Assembly (NCBI GenBank): GCA_963669435.1
Contig: OY770025.1
Location: forward strand, 2,356,001 to 2,420,000
DNA length: 64,000 bases
Origin: CALJFL01 sp963669435
GTDB lineage: Bacteria; Pseudomonadota; Gammaproteobacteria; Pseudomonadales; Halieaceae
Direction of reading: 5' to 3'
Numbering within the stretch: position 1 is the first letter of the stretch; every line of letters begins with the position of its first letter. The position numbers and the translations under genes are program-made. Below the pieces are notes generated by a model. The model did not search any database and was not told the origin of the DNA. It saw only the letters and a program-made list of their open reading frames with translations. This document shows, piece after piece, positions 35,420 through 44,261 of the stretch.

Positions 35420-35548
35420 GACCTGCAGGTCGTTTCGTCATCTGTCTCCTTTGCTCAAAGATGTTGTTTGGCGGTAGAAAGCACCCACGCGTGTAGCGCG
35501 CAAAATATTTGTCTGATTGGGTTTTCCCATCCCGAAGGCACAGAAAGA

Positions 35549-35742
35549 GCCTGCTGGCCAAAACGATTCCCCTGTGGAGCAATCAGGTCGTCGCTTATCC
35601 TCGCGTCGTCGGACAGAGGCTGTCCGCGAGGATTGTCTGAGTCCAGAATTTTGCGCAGCAAAATTTGTCGAGTTCCGCAGCGGTCTGGCCGCCGGCGCGA
35701 GGATGCGGCCGCGCAACAGGGGAATCGTTTTGGTTAGTAGGC
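35549..35742. repeat. 194-bp inverted-repeat element between osmC-like and coq7 genes (MITE/REP-like)
   Basis: The 371-base gap 35420-35790 holds no gene. It contains an inverted repeat: CCAAAACGATTCCCCTGT (35558-35575) pairs perfectly with 35716-35733. The arms extend outward with a few mismatches to 35549 and 35742. Inside are two strong hairpins: 35597-35633 (ATCCTCGCG/CGCGAGGAT enclosing GACAG/CTGTC) and 35647-35665 (AATTTTGC/GCAAAATT). No transposase frame is present. It could be a mobile inverted-repeat element, a repeated palindrome, or an RNA. Open frames across it are not coding-like. Confidence 0.75.
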
Positions 35743-35790
35743 GTTGGCCTGTCTGCGAATTGATTGAACCGGCAAGTTCCAGGCGGCTTG

Positions 35791-36435
35791 CTAAATCCAG
35801 TAACTACTCTTGGTCATCACCTCAGATACGCGACTCATCGTATCCTTGATAGGTGTGGGAAAATCTGTTCCCCCGGCTTGCAGGGCGTTGGCGCCATGGC
35901 GCTCTTCGTCTTCGAGCATTTTCTGCAGGATCAGGCGAGATTTCCTGTCCTCATCCGGCAGTTGCTTCAAATGATCCCGCAGGTGATTGCACACGCGCTC
36001 TTCGGTGGCGGCGACGAAACCGAGGCTGACTTTGTCACCGATGGCGCCCGCTAAAGCACCCAGGGTGAATGACAAGCCGTACCAGGCGGGATTCAGCAGG
36101 CTGGGTCGGCTATCCAGCTCGCGCAGACGTTCCTCGCACCAGACCAGGTGATCGATTTCTTCGGTTGCGGCCTGCTGCATTTCTTCTGCAACATCAGGCA
36201 GTTTGGCGGTCAGTGCCTGACCCTGGTAAAGAGCCTGCGCACAGACCTCGCCAGTGTGATTAACACGCATCAAGCCTGCGACATGGCGACGCTGGGTGTC
36301 GTTGAGTTTGCCCTCAGTGTGCCCTTCGCTTGGTGAGGTTCTGGAGGCCTGATTGCCGCGATTGGTCAGGGTGCGAAGCACGGAGCCGGTTTCGCCAATC
36401 AGGCGATCTAAACGGGTTAAACGGCGGCTGCCCAT
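35791..36435 (-). CDS. coq7: Demethoxyubiquinone hydroxylase Coq7
   Basis: This 214-residue di-iron protein performs the last hydroxylation in ubiquinone synthesis. Four conserved Glu/His stretches are present: MRVNHTGEVCAQ, TEEIDHLVWCEERL, ATEERVCNHLRDHL and DEERHGANAL. It replaces the flavin enzyme UbiF, as in Pseudomonas. It is membrane-associated by hydrophobic helices near 110-130. It is transcribed away from purD with 18 bases between. Confidence 0.95.
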   Translation of the reverse strand: MGSRRLTRLDRLIGETGSVLRTLTNRGNQASRTSPSEGHTEGKLNDTQRRHVAGLMRVNHTGEVCAQALYQGQALTAKLPDVAEEMQQAATEEIDHLVWCEERLRELDSRPSLLNPAWYGLSFTLGALAGAIGDKVSLGFVAATEERVCNHLRDHLKQLPDEDRKSRLILQKMLEDEERHGANALQAGGTDFPTPIKDTMSRVSEVMTKSSYWI

Positions 36436-36453
36436 AGCGTGCTCCGAAACGAA

Positions 36454-37746
36454 TCAAGTACCCTGACTATAGCGCTCTATGGCGCGCCAGCCAATGTCCC
36501 TGCGCAGGGTCATACCGTCCCAGCTGATGGTGTCTGCAGCGGCGTAAGCTGAAGATTGTGCCTCGGCAATATTGTTCGCCAGCGCGGTAACGCAAAGCAC
36601 GCGGCCGCCGCTTGTGACCACCTGCTCATCCTGTAGCGCGGTACCCGCGTGGAATACTTTTACGGCGTCGTCGCTGGTTGTATCGAGCCCCTGAATGACG
36701 GCGCCTTTTTCATAGCTGCCCGGGTAGCCACCTGCGGCCAGCACCACGCCCATCGCACAGCGCTCGTCCCACTGGGTACCCACGGTATCCAGTTCTCCGT
36801 CTAGCGCGGTATTGCACAGGCTGACCAGGTCAGATTGCAAGCGCATCAGGATTGGCTGCGTTTCCGGGTCGCCAAAACGACAGTTGTATTCAATGACTTT
36901 GGGCGCTCCCTCGGGCGTGATCATCAAACCTGCGTACAGGAATCCGATGTAGGCGTTACCTTCGCTCGCCATGCCCGCAACGGTCGGTTCTACCACCTCG
37001 CGCATGATGCGTGTGTGCACCTCGTCTGTAACCACCGGTGCTGGAGAATAGGCGCCCATGCCCCCGGTGTTCGGTCCGGTGTCGCCCTCTCCAATGCGTT
37101 TGTGATCCTGGCTGGTCGCCATCGGGAGGATGTGCTCACCGTCCACCATGACAATGAAGCTGGCCTCTTCGCCGGGCAGGAATTCCTCGATGACCACACG
37201 ACATCCTGCTTCGCCGAAGGCATTGCCGGAGAGCATATCGACCACGGCCTCCTCGGCCTGTTGCAGGGTCTCTGCCACGATTACGCCTTTGCCCGCTGCC
37301 AGGCCGTCGGCCTTAACGACGATCGGTGCACCCTGATCCCGCAGGTAGGCCACTGCTGGCTCAACCTCGGTGAAGTTGGCGTAGGCGCCAGTAGGAATAT
37401 CGTGTCTGGCGAGAAAATCCTTGGTAAAGGCCTTGGAGCCTTCCAGCTGGGCAGCGCCTTCGCTCGGACCAAAACAACGCAGCTGGCGGGCCTCGAAATA
37501 ATTGACGATACCGCCGACCAGTGGCGCTTCAGGTCCAACAATGGTCAAGCCGACAGCATTTTTTTGTGCAAAATCTGCAAGACTTTCAAAATCCATGACA
37601 TCCAGCGCGACGTTTTCCAGGCCGCTCTCTCGCGCGGTGCCTGCATTGCCCGGTGCTACAAATACGGTATCGGCAAGGGGAGATTGGGCCGCCTTCCAGG
37701 CAAGGGCGTGTTCGCGGCCGCCGCCACCAATGATGAGGATATTCAT
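36454..37746 (-). CDS. purD: Phosphoribosylamine-glycine ligase PurD
   Basis: The protein has 430 residues from ATG at 37746; an open frame upstream to 37815 lies within purH and is not used. It is the second enzyme of purine synthesis, making glycinamide ribonucleotide. The N-terminal MNILIIGGGGREHALAW, the ATP-grasp core VKADGLAAGKGV and the EYNCRFGDPETQP block are seen. It follows purH on the same strand with 16 bases between, the common purH-purD order. Confidence 0.97.
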   Translation of the reverse strand: MNILIIGGGGREHALAWKAAQSPLADTVFVAPGNAGTARESGLENVALDVMDFESLADFAQKNAVGLTIVGPEAPLVGGIVNYFEARQLRCFGPSEGAAQLEGSKAFTKDFLARHDIPTGAYANFTEVEPAVAYLRDQGAPIVVKADGLAAGKGVIVAETLQQAEEAVVDMLSGNAFGEAGCRVVIEEFLPGEEASFIVMVDGEHILPMATSQDHKRIGEGDTGPNTGGMGAYSPAPVVTDEVHTRIMREVVEPTVAGMASEGNAYIGFLYAGLMITPEGAPKVIEYNCRFGDPETQPILMRLQSDLVSLCNTALDGELDTVGTQWDERCAMGVVLAAGGYPGSYEKGAVIQGLDTTSDDAVKVFHAGTALQDEQVVTSGGRVLCVTALANNIAEAQSSAYAAADTISWDGMTLRRDIGWRAIERYSQGT

Positions 37747-37762
37747 AAGGTCGTTTACCGCT

Positions 37763-39337
37763 TTAGTGACGGAAATGGCGCATGCCGGTGAACACCATGG
37801 CCATATTGTGCTCATCCGCCGCCGCGATCACCTCTTCGTCGCGGATGGAACCGCCGGGCTGTATCACTGCAGCGATGCCTGCCTCGCCTGCGCTGTCGAT
37901 CCCGTCACGGAAGGGAAAGAAGGCGTCTGAGGCCATGACTGAACCGCGTACTTCAAGGCCTGCATGTTCTGCCTTTATGGCGGCAATGCGCGCCGAGTTG
38001 ATGCGACTCATTTGACCAGCGCCGACTCCGACGGTCTGGCCCTGGCTGGCGTAGACAATGGCATTGGATTTAACGAATTTGGCAACCTTCCAGGCGAATA
38101 CGAGGTCCTGCCACTGTTGCTCCGTGGGTTGCAGTTTGCTGACCACGGTCAGGTCATCACGGCTGACCATACCCAGATCACGGTCCTGTACCAACAGCCC
38201 GCCGTTGACGCGTTTGTAATCAAACGCAATTGTGGGTGCTTTCCATTCGCCGCAGCTCAGCAAGCGGACATTTTTCTTTTCCGCAACTGCGGCCGCGGCA
38301 GCGTCGCTGACAGCCGGAGCAATGATAACTTCTACAAACTGGCGTTCGCAGATCTCCGCTGCGGTGTCGGCGTCCAACTCACGGTTAAAGGCGATAATGC
38401 CGCCAAAGGCGGATTCGGGATCGGTGGCGAAGGCGAGGTCGTAGGCCTGGCGAATCGTGTCCGCAACCGCTACGCCACAGGGGTTGGCGTGTTTGACGAT
38501 GACACAGGCAGGCTGCTCAAAGTTCTTAACACATTCCAATGCGGCATCAGTGTCAGCCACGTTGTTGTAGGACAGCGCCTTGCCCTGGATCTGGCTGGCG
38601 GTGGCGATGCCGGTCTCGGTCGGGTTGGCTTCCCGGTAAAAGGCTGCGCGCTGGTGAGGGTTCTCCCCGTAGCGCATTTCCTGGGCTTTGATGAATTGGG
38701 TATTGAAGGTTCTGGGAAAGTCCTCAGACCCGGGTGCTACCAGCCGGCCGAAGTGGTTGGCGATGGCGCCATCGTAGGCTGCGGTATGCTCATAGGCTTT
38801 GATGGCCAGATCAAAGCGGGTCTGCATGCTGGTTGCCCCGTCATTGGCGGCCAGTTCCTCGGTAATGGACCCATAGTCCGCTGCATTGACCACGATGTTC
38901 ACATAGCGGTGGTTCTTGGCCGCCGCCCGCACCATGGTGGGGCCGCCGATATCGATATTTTCGACTGCGTCCTCGAGGGTGCAGTCCGGGTTCGCTACCG
39001 TAGCTTCAAAGGGGTAGAGATTGACGACAACCATATCGATGGTGGCGATACCGTGCTCAGCCAGTACGGCATCGTCCTGTCCCCGGCGGGCGAGAATGCC
39101 GCCGTGAATCGTCGGATGTAATGTCTTGACCCGGCCATCCATCATTTCAGGGAAGCCGGTATGCTCAGATACCTCGGTGACCTCGAGGCCGTTGTCCTTG
39201 AGCAGGCGATAAGTGCCGCCGGTGGACAGCAGTTCAACGCCATGGTCACGCAGGGCGCTGGCAAACTCTACGATGCCTGACTTGTCCGAAACGCTGATCA
39301 GCGCGCGCTGGACTTTCAGCAGATCAATGTCGCTCAT
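37763..39337 (-). CDS. purH: Bifunctional AICAR formyltransferase/IMP cyclohydrolase PurH
   Basis: The 524-residue enzyme does the last two steps to IMP. The N-terminal cyclohydrolase domain (ALISVSDKSGIVEFASAL, GRVKTLHPTIHGG) is followed by the formyltransferase domain (RYGENPHQRAAFYRE, CVIVKHANPCGVA, the MSRINSA region and SDAFFPFRDGID). Both are complete. It precedes purD and follows fis/dusB on the same strand, as in Pseudomonas and E. coli-like arrangements. Confidence 0.97.
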   Translation of the reverse strand: MSDIDLLKVQRALISVSDKSGIVEFASALRDHGVELLSTGGTYRLLKDNGLEVTEVSEHTGFPEMMDGRVKTLHPTIHGGILARRGQDDAVLAEHGIATIDMVVVNLYPFEATVANPDCTLEDAVENIDIGGPTMVRAAAKNHRYVNIVVNAADYGSITEELAANDGATSMQTRFDLAIKAYEHTAAYDGAIANHFGRLVAPGSEDFPRTFNTQFIKAQEMRYGENPHQRAAFYREANPTETGIATASQIQGKALSYNNVADTDAALECVKNFEQPACVIVKHANPCGVAVADTIRQAYDLAFATDPESAFGGIIAFNRELDADTAAEICERQFVEVIIAPAVSDAAAAAVAEKKNVRLLSCGEWKAPTIAFDYKRVNGGLLVQDRDLGMVSRDDLTVVSKLQPTEQQWQDLVFAWKVAKFVKSNAIVYASQGQTVGVGAGQMSRINSARIAAIKAEHAGLEVRGSVMASDAFFPFRDGIDSAGEAGIAAVIQPGGSIRDEEVIAAADEHNMAMVFTGMRHFRH

Positions 39338-39346
39338 AGTGGCAGA

Positions 39347-39679
39347 CTAGCCCTCACCCCTGTTGCTGGAAATAATGTCGTACTGTTTCAGTTTTTTGCG
39401 CAGGGTGCCGCGGTTTAACCCGAGCATGGTCGATGCTTTGGTCTGGTTGTTGCGGGTGTGAGCCATGATTTCCGTCAATAGTGGTGCTTCTATTTCGGCC
39501 AGTACCATCTGGTAAAAGTCGGTCGTTGGTTGGCCGTCCAGTTCCTTGAGATAGCTGCGCACCGCGGTGGTCACTGCGTCGCGCAGGTGACTGTGGTGAC
39601 CGGATGCAGGCTCACTGTCGTCAAAAATACTCTCGTCGTTACTGGCCACCTGGGGTGGTAAGGGTTCAGCCCTTGTCAT
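39347..39679 (-). CDS. fis: Nucleoid protein Fis
   Basis: This 110-residue DNA-binding protein has the C-terminal Fis helix-turn-helix (TKASTMLGLNRGTLRKKLKQYDI). The dimerisation helix is before it (LLTEIMAHTRNNQ). The N-terminal 30 residues are variable. It bends DNA and regulates growth-phase genes. Its ATG overlaps the dusB stop by four bases (ATGA), the standard dusB-fis operon. Confidence 0.94.
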   Translation of the reverse strand: MTRAEPLPPQVASNDESIFDDSEPASGHHSHLRDAVTTAVRSYLKELDGQPTTDFYQMVLAEIEAPLLTEIMAHTRNNQTKASTMLGLNRGTLRKKLKQYDIISSNRGEG

Positions 39680-40662
39680 GCTGCTACTGCCTCTTCGAAT
39701 TGGGATTGGGATAGTTTGTTCAGCAGATCCAACTGCTGCCTGGGAGTCTCCAGGGTATTAAATTGGGTGCGCATATCGGCGAGTGCGGGCATGCGTTGCA
39801 AGTACCAACCCAGGTGCTTGCGGGCGATACGCACGCCCATGAAGTCGCCGTAAAACTCATGGAGTGCGCGTAAATGTTGTTCCATAACCTGCAGTCGCTC
39901 CCAGGTATCTGGTGCTGCTCTGGCGACGCCAGTGTCCAGGTAGGTGGCAATCTGTCCGCACAGCCAGGGTTGTCCCTGGGCAGCCCGGCCTATCATCACC
40001 CCGGCTGCACCCGTCTGTGCCAGGACCTGTGCCGCCCTTGGCGCGCTATCGATGTCGCCGTTGGCAAACACCGGGAATTCAGTGGCATCAACAATCTGCG
40101 CAATGGTGTCGTACTCGACCTCACCCTTAAAGGCGCAGGCGCGTGTCCGGCCATGTACCGCCAGTGCGGCAATCCCCGCGTCCTCAGCGATACGGGCGAT
40201 AGTGACGCCGTTGCGGGTCTGCGTAGTGGTGCCGGTGCGGATCTTCAGGGTAACGGGAACGTCGACTGCGGCTATCACGGCCGTGAGGATGTCGGTGACC
40301 AGCGCTTCGTCGGCGAGCAGGGCGGAACCGGCTGCTTTGCGGCAAACCTTCTTTGCCGGGCAACCCATGTTGATATCGATGATTTGGGCGCCGCGCTCGA
40401 CATTGTAACGGGCTGCGTCCGCCATTTGCGCTGGGTCGTTGCCAGCGATCTGTATGGAGCGCGGCTCTACTTCCGCATCGTGCCGGCTGCGCAACTCGGT
40501 TTTGCGAGACTGGCGCATTGACGGTTTACTGCCGATCATTTCCGAGACGACCAAACCTGCCCCTTGCTCGGCGCAAAGTCGCCGAAATGGCACGTCGGTG
40601 ACGCCCGCCATGGGTGCCAGTGCGACGCGATTTCGCAAGCGATAAGGTCCGATATTCAGCAT
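39676..40662 (-). CDS. dusB: tRNA-dihydrouridine synthase B DusB
   Basis: The protein has 328 residues from ATG at 40662; the open frame to 40755 is not used because MLNIGPYRLRNRVALAPMAGVTD is the family start. This FMN enzyme reduces uridine in the tRNA D-loop. The catalytic cysteine region (INMGCPAKKVCRKAAGSALL), the KIRTGTT block, VHGRTRACAFKGEV, and the FANGDIDS and GVMIGRAAQG phosphate loops are visible. It is upstream of and coupled to fis. Confidence 0.96.
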   Translation of the reverse strand: MLNIGPYRLRNRVALAPMAGVTDVPFRRLCAEQGAGLVVSEMIGSKPSMRQSRKTELRSRHDAEVEPRSIQIAGNDPAQMADAARYNVERGAQIIDINMGCPAKKVCRKAAGSALLADEALVTDILTAVIAAVDVPVTLKIRTGTTTQTRNGVTIARIAEDAGIAALAVHGRTRACAFKGEVEYDTIAQIVDATEFPVFANGDIDSAPRAAQVLAQTGAAGVMIGRAAQGQPWLCGQIATYLDTGVARAAPDTWERLQVMEQHLRALHEFYGDFMGVRIARKHLGWYLQRMPALADMRTQFNTLETPRQQLDLLNKLSQSQFEEAVAA

Positions 40663-40812
40663 TGCAGGATGTTTGGAAAACTGCCCCAAAAAAGAGGCGA
40701 CATGATACTCGACCGCCGCGCGGGGGAAAAGAAAAATTGGGCAAAAAAGCGCCAATCGTGAGTGCTGATCAATTCACAGGCAGAGCACCCGGGCAGTGGT
40801 CTGTGTGTGCGG

Positions 40813-41709
40813 CTAGTCGGGGGAGGGAAGCGTACCGTGCAGGCAGACCCAGCCATCGCGTTCGCCGGCGATGGTCATGACCAGGCGATCCCGGTAGTGG
40901 CTGCAGATGTTCTCCGCCTGGGTTTGGAGCAGGCCGGACAAGAGTAGACTGCCACCGGGCTTTAACAGCTCGAGAAAGGCGCCCGACAGATCGATCAGCG
41001 GTCCCGCCAGAATGTTTGCGACCACCAGATCTGCCCGCTGATGCCACGCGGCCTGGTCGTATTGGCCGGGCAGGGCGACGGCAATCGCGTCATAGCCCAG
41101 ACCATTGCGCTGGGCATTGTCCCGGGTGGCGGTAAGCGCCTGTGGATCGTTGTCCACACCCATTACCTCAACGGCGCCCAGTTTGCTCGCCGCCACCGCC
41201 AGAATGCCGGATCCGCAGCCGTAGTCGACTACGCTCGCGCCCTCCAGGTTCATACCCTCAAGCGCTGTAAGGCATAGTGCGGTGGTGGGGTGGGTGCCGG
41301 TACCGAATGCCAGCCCGGGGTCCAGAAGCAAGTTTATGGCACTCGGATCCGGCGGTGACAGCCAGCTGGGGCACACCCAGAGTCGCTGGCCAAAGCGCAG
41401 CGGTTGGTAATGCTGCATCCACTCGCGCTCCCAGTCCTTGTCTTCGAGGATCTCAACCCGGTGATTCCCGGATGCGAGCTGTTCCGATGGAAACTGTTCC
41501 AATACCGACTGCATATCGGTGTCGGCGCTGTAAAGTCCAGTCAGCCGGGTCTGTCGCCACAGGGGTGTTTCGCCGACGGCAGGTTCAAGCACAGGCTCGT
41601 CAGCATTATCTTCCAGAGTCACTGACACAGCGCCGGTCGCGAGCATCAGATCCTCCAGGGTTTCAACAGCATCTGGTGCTGTGTCCAGACGCAACTGTAG
41701 CCAGGTCAT
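40813..41709 (-). CDS. prmA: Ribosomal protein L11 methyltransferase PrmA
   Basis: The 298-residue enzyme trimethylates L11. A short N-terminal recognition domain is followed by a Rossmann methyltransferase (VVDYGCGSGILAVAASKLGA), the FGTGTHPTTALCL loop before it, and VVANILAGPL, all diagnostic for PrmA. It lies 15 bases after accC on the same strand, the usual accBC-prmA-dusB-fis gene order. Confidence 0.96.
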   Translation of the reverse strand: MTWLQLRLDTAPDAVETLEDLMLATGAVSVTLEDNADEPVLEPAVGETPLWRQTRLTGLYSADTDMQSVLEQFPSEQLASGNHRVEILEDKDWEREWMQHYQPLRFGQRLWVCPSWLSPPDPSAINLLLDPGLAFGTGTHPTTALCLTALEGMNLEGASVVDYGCGSGILAVAASKLGAVEVMGVDNDPQALTATRDNAQRNGLGYDAIAVALPGQYDQAAWHQRADLVVANILAGPLIDLSGAFLELLKPGGSLLLSGLLQTQAENICSHYRDRLVMTIAGERDGWVCLHGTLPSPD

Positions 41710-41724
41710 TCCCGAAGGCTACCG

Positions 41725-43071
41725 TCAGTCTTCGAGCTTGCTTTCCAGGTAGTGGATGCTCACCCCGCCGGCCTGGAACGCGCGATCTCGCACGAGGTCC
41801 CGGTGTAGCGGTGTGTTGGTGCGAATGCCCTCGACCACGAGCTCGTCCAGGGCCTGGCGCATGCGCGCTAACGCGACGTCGCGGTCCTCGCCGAAGCTGA
41901 TGATCTTGGCGATCAGTGAGTCGTAGAACGGCGGTACTGTGTAGCCATCATACAAGTGCGAATCGACGCGCACGCCCGGGCCGCCGGGTGCGTGGAAGGT
42001 GGTGACCTTGCCGGGCGACGGTAAAAAGTTCTGTGGATCTTCGGCATTGATGCGACACTCGAAGGAGTGGCCAGTGAAAGTGACATCTTCCTGTTTAATC
42101 GACAGCGGCATGCCACTGGCAATGCGCAATTGCTCCTTGACGATATCTACACCGGTAATCTGCTCGGTGACCGGGTGCTCTACCTGTACCCGGGTATTCA
42201 TCTCGATGAAGTAAAAGCCGCCATCTTCGTATAGAAATTCAAAGGTTCCGGCGCCGCGGTAGCCGATCTCGACACAGGCATTCACACAGGCTTCGGCAAC
42301 CTGGTTGCGCAGGTCGTCCTCGATCCCCGGGGCGGGTGCTTCTTCGATGACCTTCTGGTGGCGTCGTTGGAGTGAGCAGTCGCGATCGCCCAGGTGAATG
42401 GCATTGCCCTGGCCATCGGCAATAACCTGCACCTCTACGTGGCGCGGCTTCTGCAGGAATTTCTCCAGGTAGACCACGTCTGAGCCAAATGCGGCGGCGG
42501 CTTCGGCCTGGGTGACCTGGACGGAATTGATGAGCGCGGCCTCGTTGTGAACCACGCGCATGCCTCGACCCCCGCCGCCGGCAGCGGCTTTGACAATCAC
42601 GGGAAAACCAATACGGCGTGCAATTTCCAGGGTGCGCTCACCGTCGTCCGTCAGTGGCCCGTCGGAGCCCGGAACGGTGGGTACTCCCGCCTTCTTCATG
42701 GCATCGATAGCGGATACCTTGTCGCCCATCAAACGGATGGTGTCTGCCGTTGGCCCCACGAACACGAAACCGCTTTTCTCGACCTGGTCAGCGAAGTCGG
42801 CGTTCTCGGCCAGGAATCCGTAGCCTGGGTGGATGCCGCTCGCATTGGTAACCTCGGCAGCGCTGATGATTGCCGGAACATTAAGGTAACTCTCCGTGGA
42901 GGGGGCCGGGCCAATGCAGACGGACTCGTCTGCGAGCCGGACGTGTTTCAGCTCACGGTCTGCCCGGGAGTGAATAGCGACCGTTGCGATATCGAGTTCC
43001 TTGCAGGCTCGCAGTATGCGCAGGGCGATCTCCCCGCGGTTGGCGATCAGCACCTTTTCTAGCATGGCCAT
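41725..43071 (-). CDS. accC: Acetyl-CoA carboxylase, biotin carboxylase subunit AccC
   Basis: This 448-residue ATP-grasp enzyme carboxylates the biotin of AccB, the first step of fatty-acid synthesis. The N-terminal KVLIANRGEIALRILRAC, the ATP lid KAAAGGGGRGMRVV and the EMNTRVQVEHPVTE active site are present. ATG at 43071 is preceded by GAGGA eight bases away; a second ATG two codons later is possible. It follows accB by 39 bases. Confidence 0.97.
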   Translation of the reverse strand: MAMLEKVLIANRGEIALRILRACKELDIATVAIHSRADRELKHVRLADESVCIGPAPSTESYLNVPAIISAAEVTNASGIHPGYGFLAENADFADQVEKSGFVFVGPTADTIRLMGDKVSAIDAMKKAGVPTVPGSDGPLTDDGERTLEIARRIGFPVIVKAAAGGGGRGMRVVHNEAALINSVQVTQAEAAAAFGSDVVYLEKFLQKPRHVEVQVIADGQGNAIHLGDRDCSLQRRHQKVIEEAPAPGIEDDLRNQVAEACVNACVEIGYRGAGTFEFLYEDGGFYFIEMNTRVQVEHPVTEQITGVDIVKEQLRIASGMPLSIKQEDVTFTGHSFECRINAEDPQNFLPSPGKVTTFHAPGGPGVRVDSHLYDGYTVPPFYDSLIAKIISFGEDRDVALARMRQALDELVVEGIRTNTPLHRDLVRDRAFQAGGVSIHYLESKLED

Positions 43072-43110
43072 GGTGGTTTCCTCAGCTGTAGTGGTCAGTC
43101 GGGTGCAAGA

Positions 43111-43593
43111 TCAAACAATGGAGACCAGCGGCTGGTCGAATTCGACCGGCTCACCGTTCTCCACCAGGATGGCCTCCACGGTACCGGCTTTATCAGCTTC
43201 GATCTGGTTCATCATCTTCATGGCTTCAACGATGCACAATACGTCGCCTACCTTGACGGTCTGGCCTACCTCAACAAACGCAGGTGAGGTGGGAGAGGGG
43301 GAGGCGTAGAAAGTACCCACCATGGGTGATTTCACCACGTGGCCCGCTGTTGCTGCGGGCGCCGCCGCCGCTGGCGCCGCCTCGGCAGGTGCCGCAGGTG
43401 CCGCGGGTGCCGGCGCAGGTGCGGGGGCAGCAGGTGCCGCATAGGCCGGCGCGAAGCTGGCCGGCGGCGCCATGACCGCCTGGCTGCCATTGCGGCTAAT
43501 CCGCACAGACTCTTCGCCTTCCTTGATTTCGATTTCGTCAATATTTGACTCTTCGAGCAACTCAATCAGCTTTTTTACCTTACGAATGTCCAT
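43111..43593 (-). CDS. accB: Acetyl-CoA carboxylase, biotin carboxyl carrier protein AccB
   Basis: The protein has 160 residues. The N-terminal IDEIEIKEGEESVRISR part is followed by a long Ala/Pro-rich linker (about 45-85) and the biotinyl domain with EAMKMMNQI (the biotinylated lysine, about 126). The family's thumb region is present after GHVVKSPMVGTFYASPSP. It is in an operon with accC and preceded by aroQ, the usual aroQ-accB-accC order. Confidence 0.97.
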   Translation of the reverse strand: MDIRKVKKLIELLEESNIDEIEIKEGEESVRISRNGSQAVMAPPASFAPAYAAPAAPAPAPAPAAPAAPAEAAPAAAAPAATAGHVVKSPMVGTFYASPSPTSPAFVEVGQTVKVGDVLCIVEAMKMMNQIEADKAGTVEAILVENGEPVEFDQPLVSIV

Positions 43594-43614
43594 AACGACG
43601 TCTCTCAGTGATGG

Positions 43615-44058
43615 TTAGGTAGATTCCAGTTGTTGTAGCGCCGCCTGTAGCGCCAGGTCATAGCCCTGGGCTCCCAGGCCACAGATCACGCCCTGGGCGA
43701 GGTCTGAGAAATAGGATTTGTGTCGGAAGTCTTCTCGAGCGTGCACGTTGGACAAATGGATCTCGATAAATGGAATAGCAACGGCGGCCAGGGCGTCTCT
43801 CAGGGCGACGCTGGTGTGTGTGAACGCAGCCGGATTGATGAGGATGAAGTTGACGCCTTCCTGGGCCGCATCCTGAATGCGTTCAACCAGTTCGTATTCG
43901 GCGTTACTTTGCATGCTCAGCAGGTGGTGTCCGTGAGACTGCGCCGATTGCTCCAGTTGCTGATTGATGTCTGCCAGTGTCGTAGCGCCATAAATCTCTG
44001 GCTCGCGCTGGCCCAGCAAATTAAGGTTCGGGCCGTGAAGAACGAGAATGGTCGCCAT
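43615..44058 (-). CDS. aroQ: 3-dehydroquinate dehydratase, type II AroQ
   Basis: The protein has 147 residues from ATG at 44058; the frame is open to 44073. It dehydrates 3-dehydroquinate in the shikimate path. The family motifs LVLHGPNLNLLGQREPEIYG, SNAEYELVERI, ILINPAAFTHTSVALRDAL and EIHLSNVHARE are complete. It is the first gene of the aroQ-accB-accC-prmA-dusB-fis run. A promoter probably lies in 44059-44261. Confidence 0.97.
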   Translation of the reverse strand: MATILVLHGPNLNLLGQREPEIYGATTLADINQQLEQSAQSHGHHLLSMQSNAEYELVERIQDAAQEGVNFILINPAAFTHTSVALRDALAAVAIPFIEIHLSNVHAREDFRHKSYFSDLAQGVICGLGAQGYDLALQAALQQLEST

Positions 44059-44261
44059 GGAGCGCGCGCTCACTGTGCTAGTGCAATAAGCTATCTAGTC
44101 TGGATCAAGAATTGGATTTTGTCCACCCTTGTGTAATTTTTTGGGATTTTGGCGGCATTTCGCCGCTAAATGACGGAACTTAGCACGTTTTTGGAAAATG
44201 TGGCCTTCTGCACTGAAAGAGTGGGTGAAATACCGATGATCGCTCTTCTTGCGCTAAATGG

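Noticed and set aside
35468..35849. Overlapping open frames through the inverted-repeat element
   Set aside because: They run through hairpins, have no ribosome site and overlap coq7; better explained as a non-coding element.
36835..37791. Long plus-strand open frame (318 codons) opposite purD
   Set aside because: It is antisense to a complete, motif-bearing PurD. It has no family pattern, and such frames are expected in GC-rich coding DNA.
37964..39121. Long plus-strand open frame (385 codons) opposite purH
   Set aside because: It is antisense to an intact PurH and shows no recognisable domain.
39874..40521. Plus-strand open frame opposite dusB
   Set aside because: Antisense shadow of a conserved gene.
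40674..40812. Gap between dusB and prmA searched for a small gene
   Set aside because: Only short frames without ribosome sites or patterns were seen.
44153..44170. GCGGC/GCCGC hairpin between aroQ and dsbD, considered as a terminator
   Set aside because: No T run follows it in the direction of dsbD transcription.
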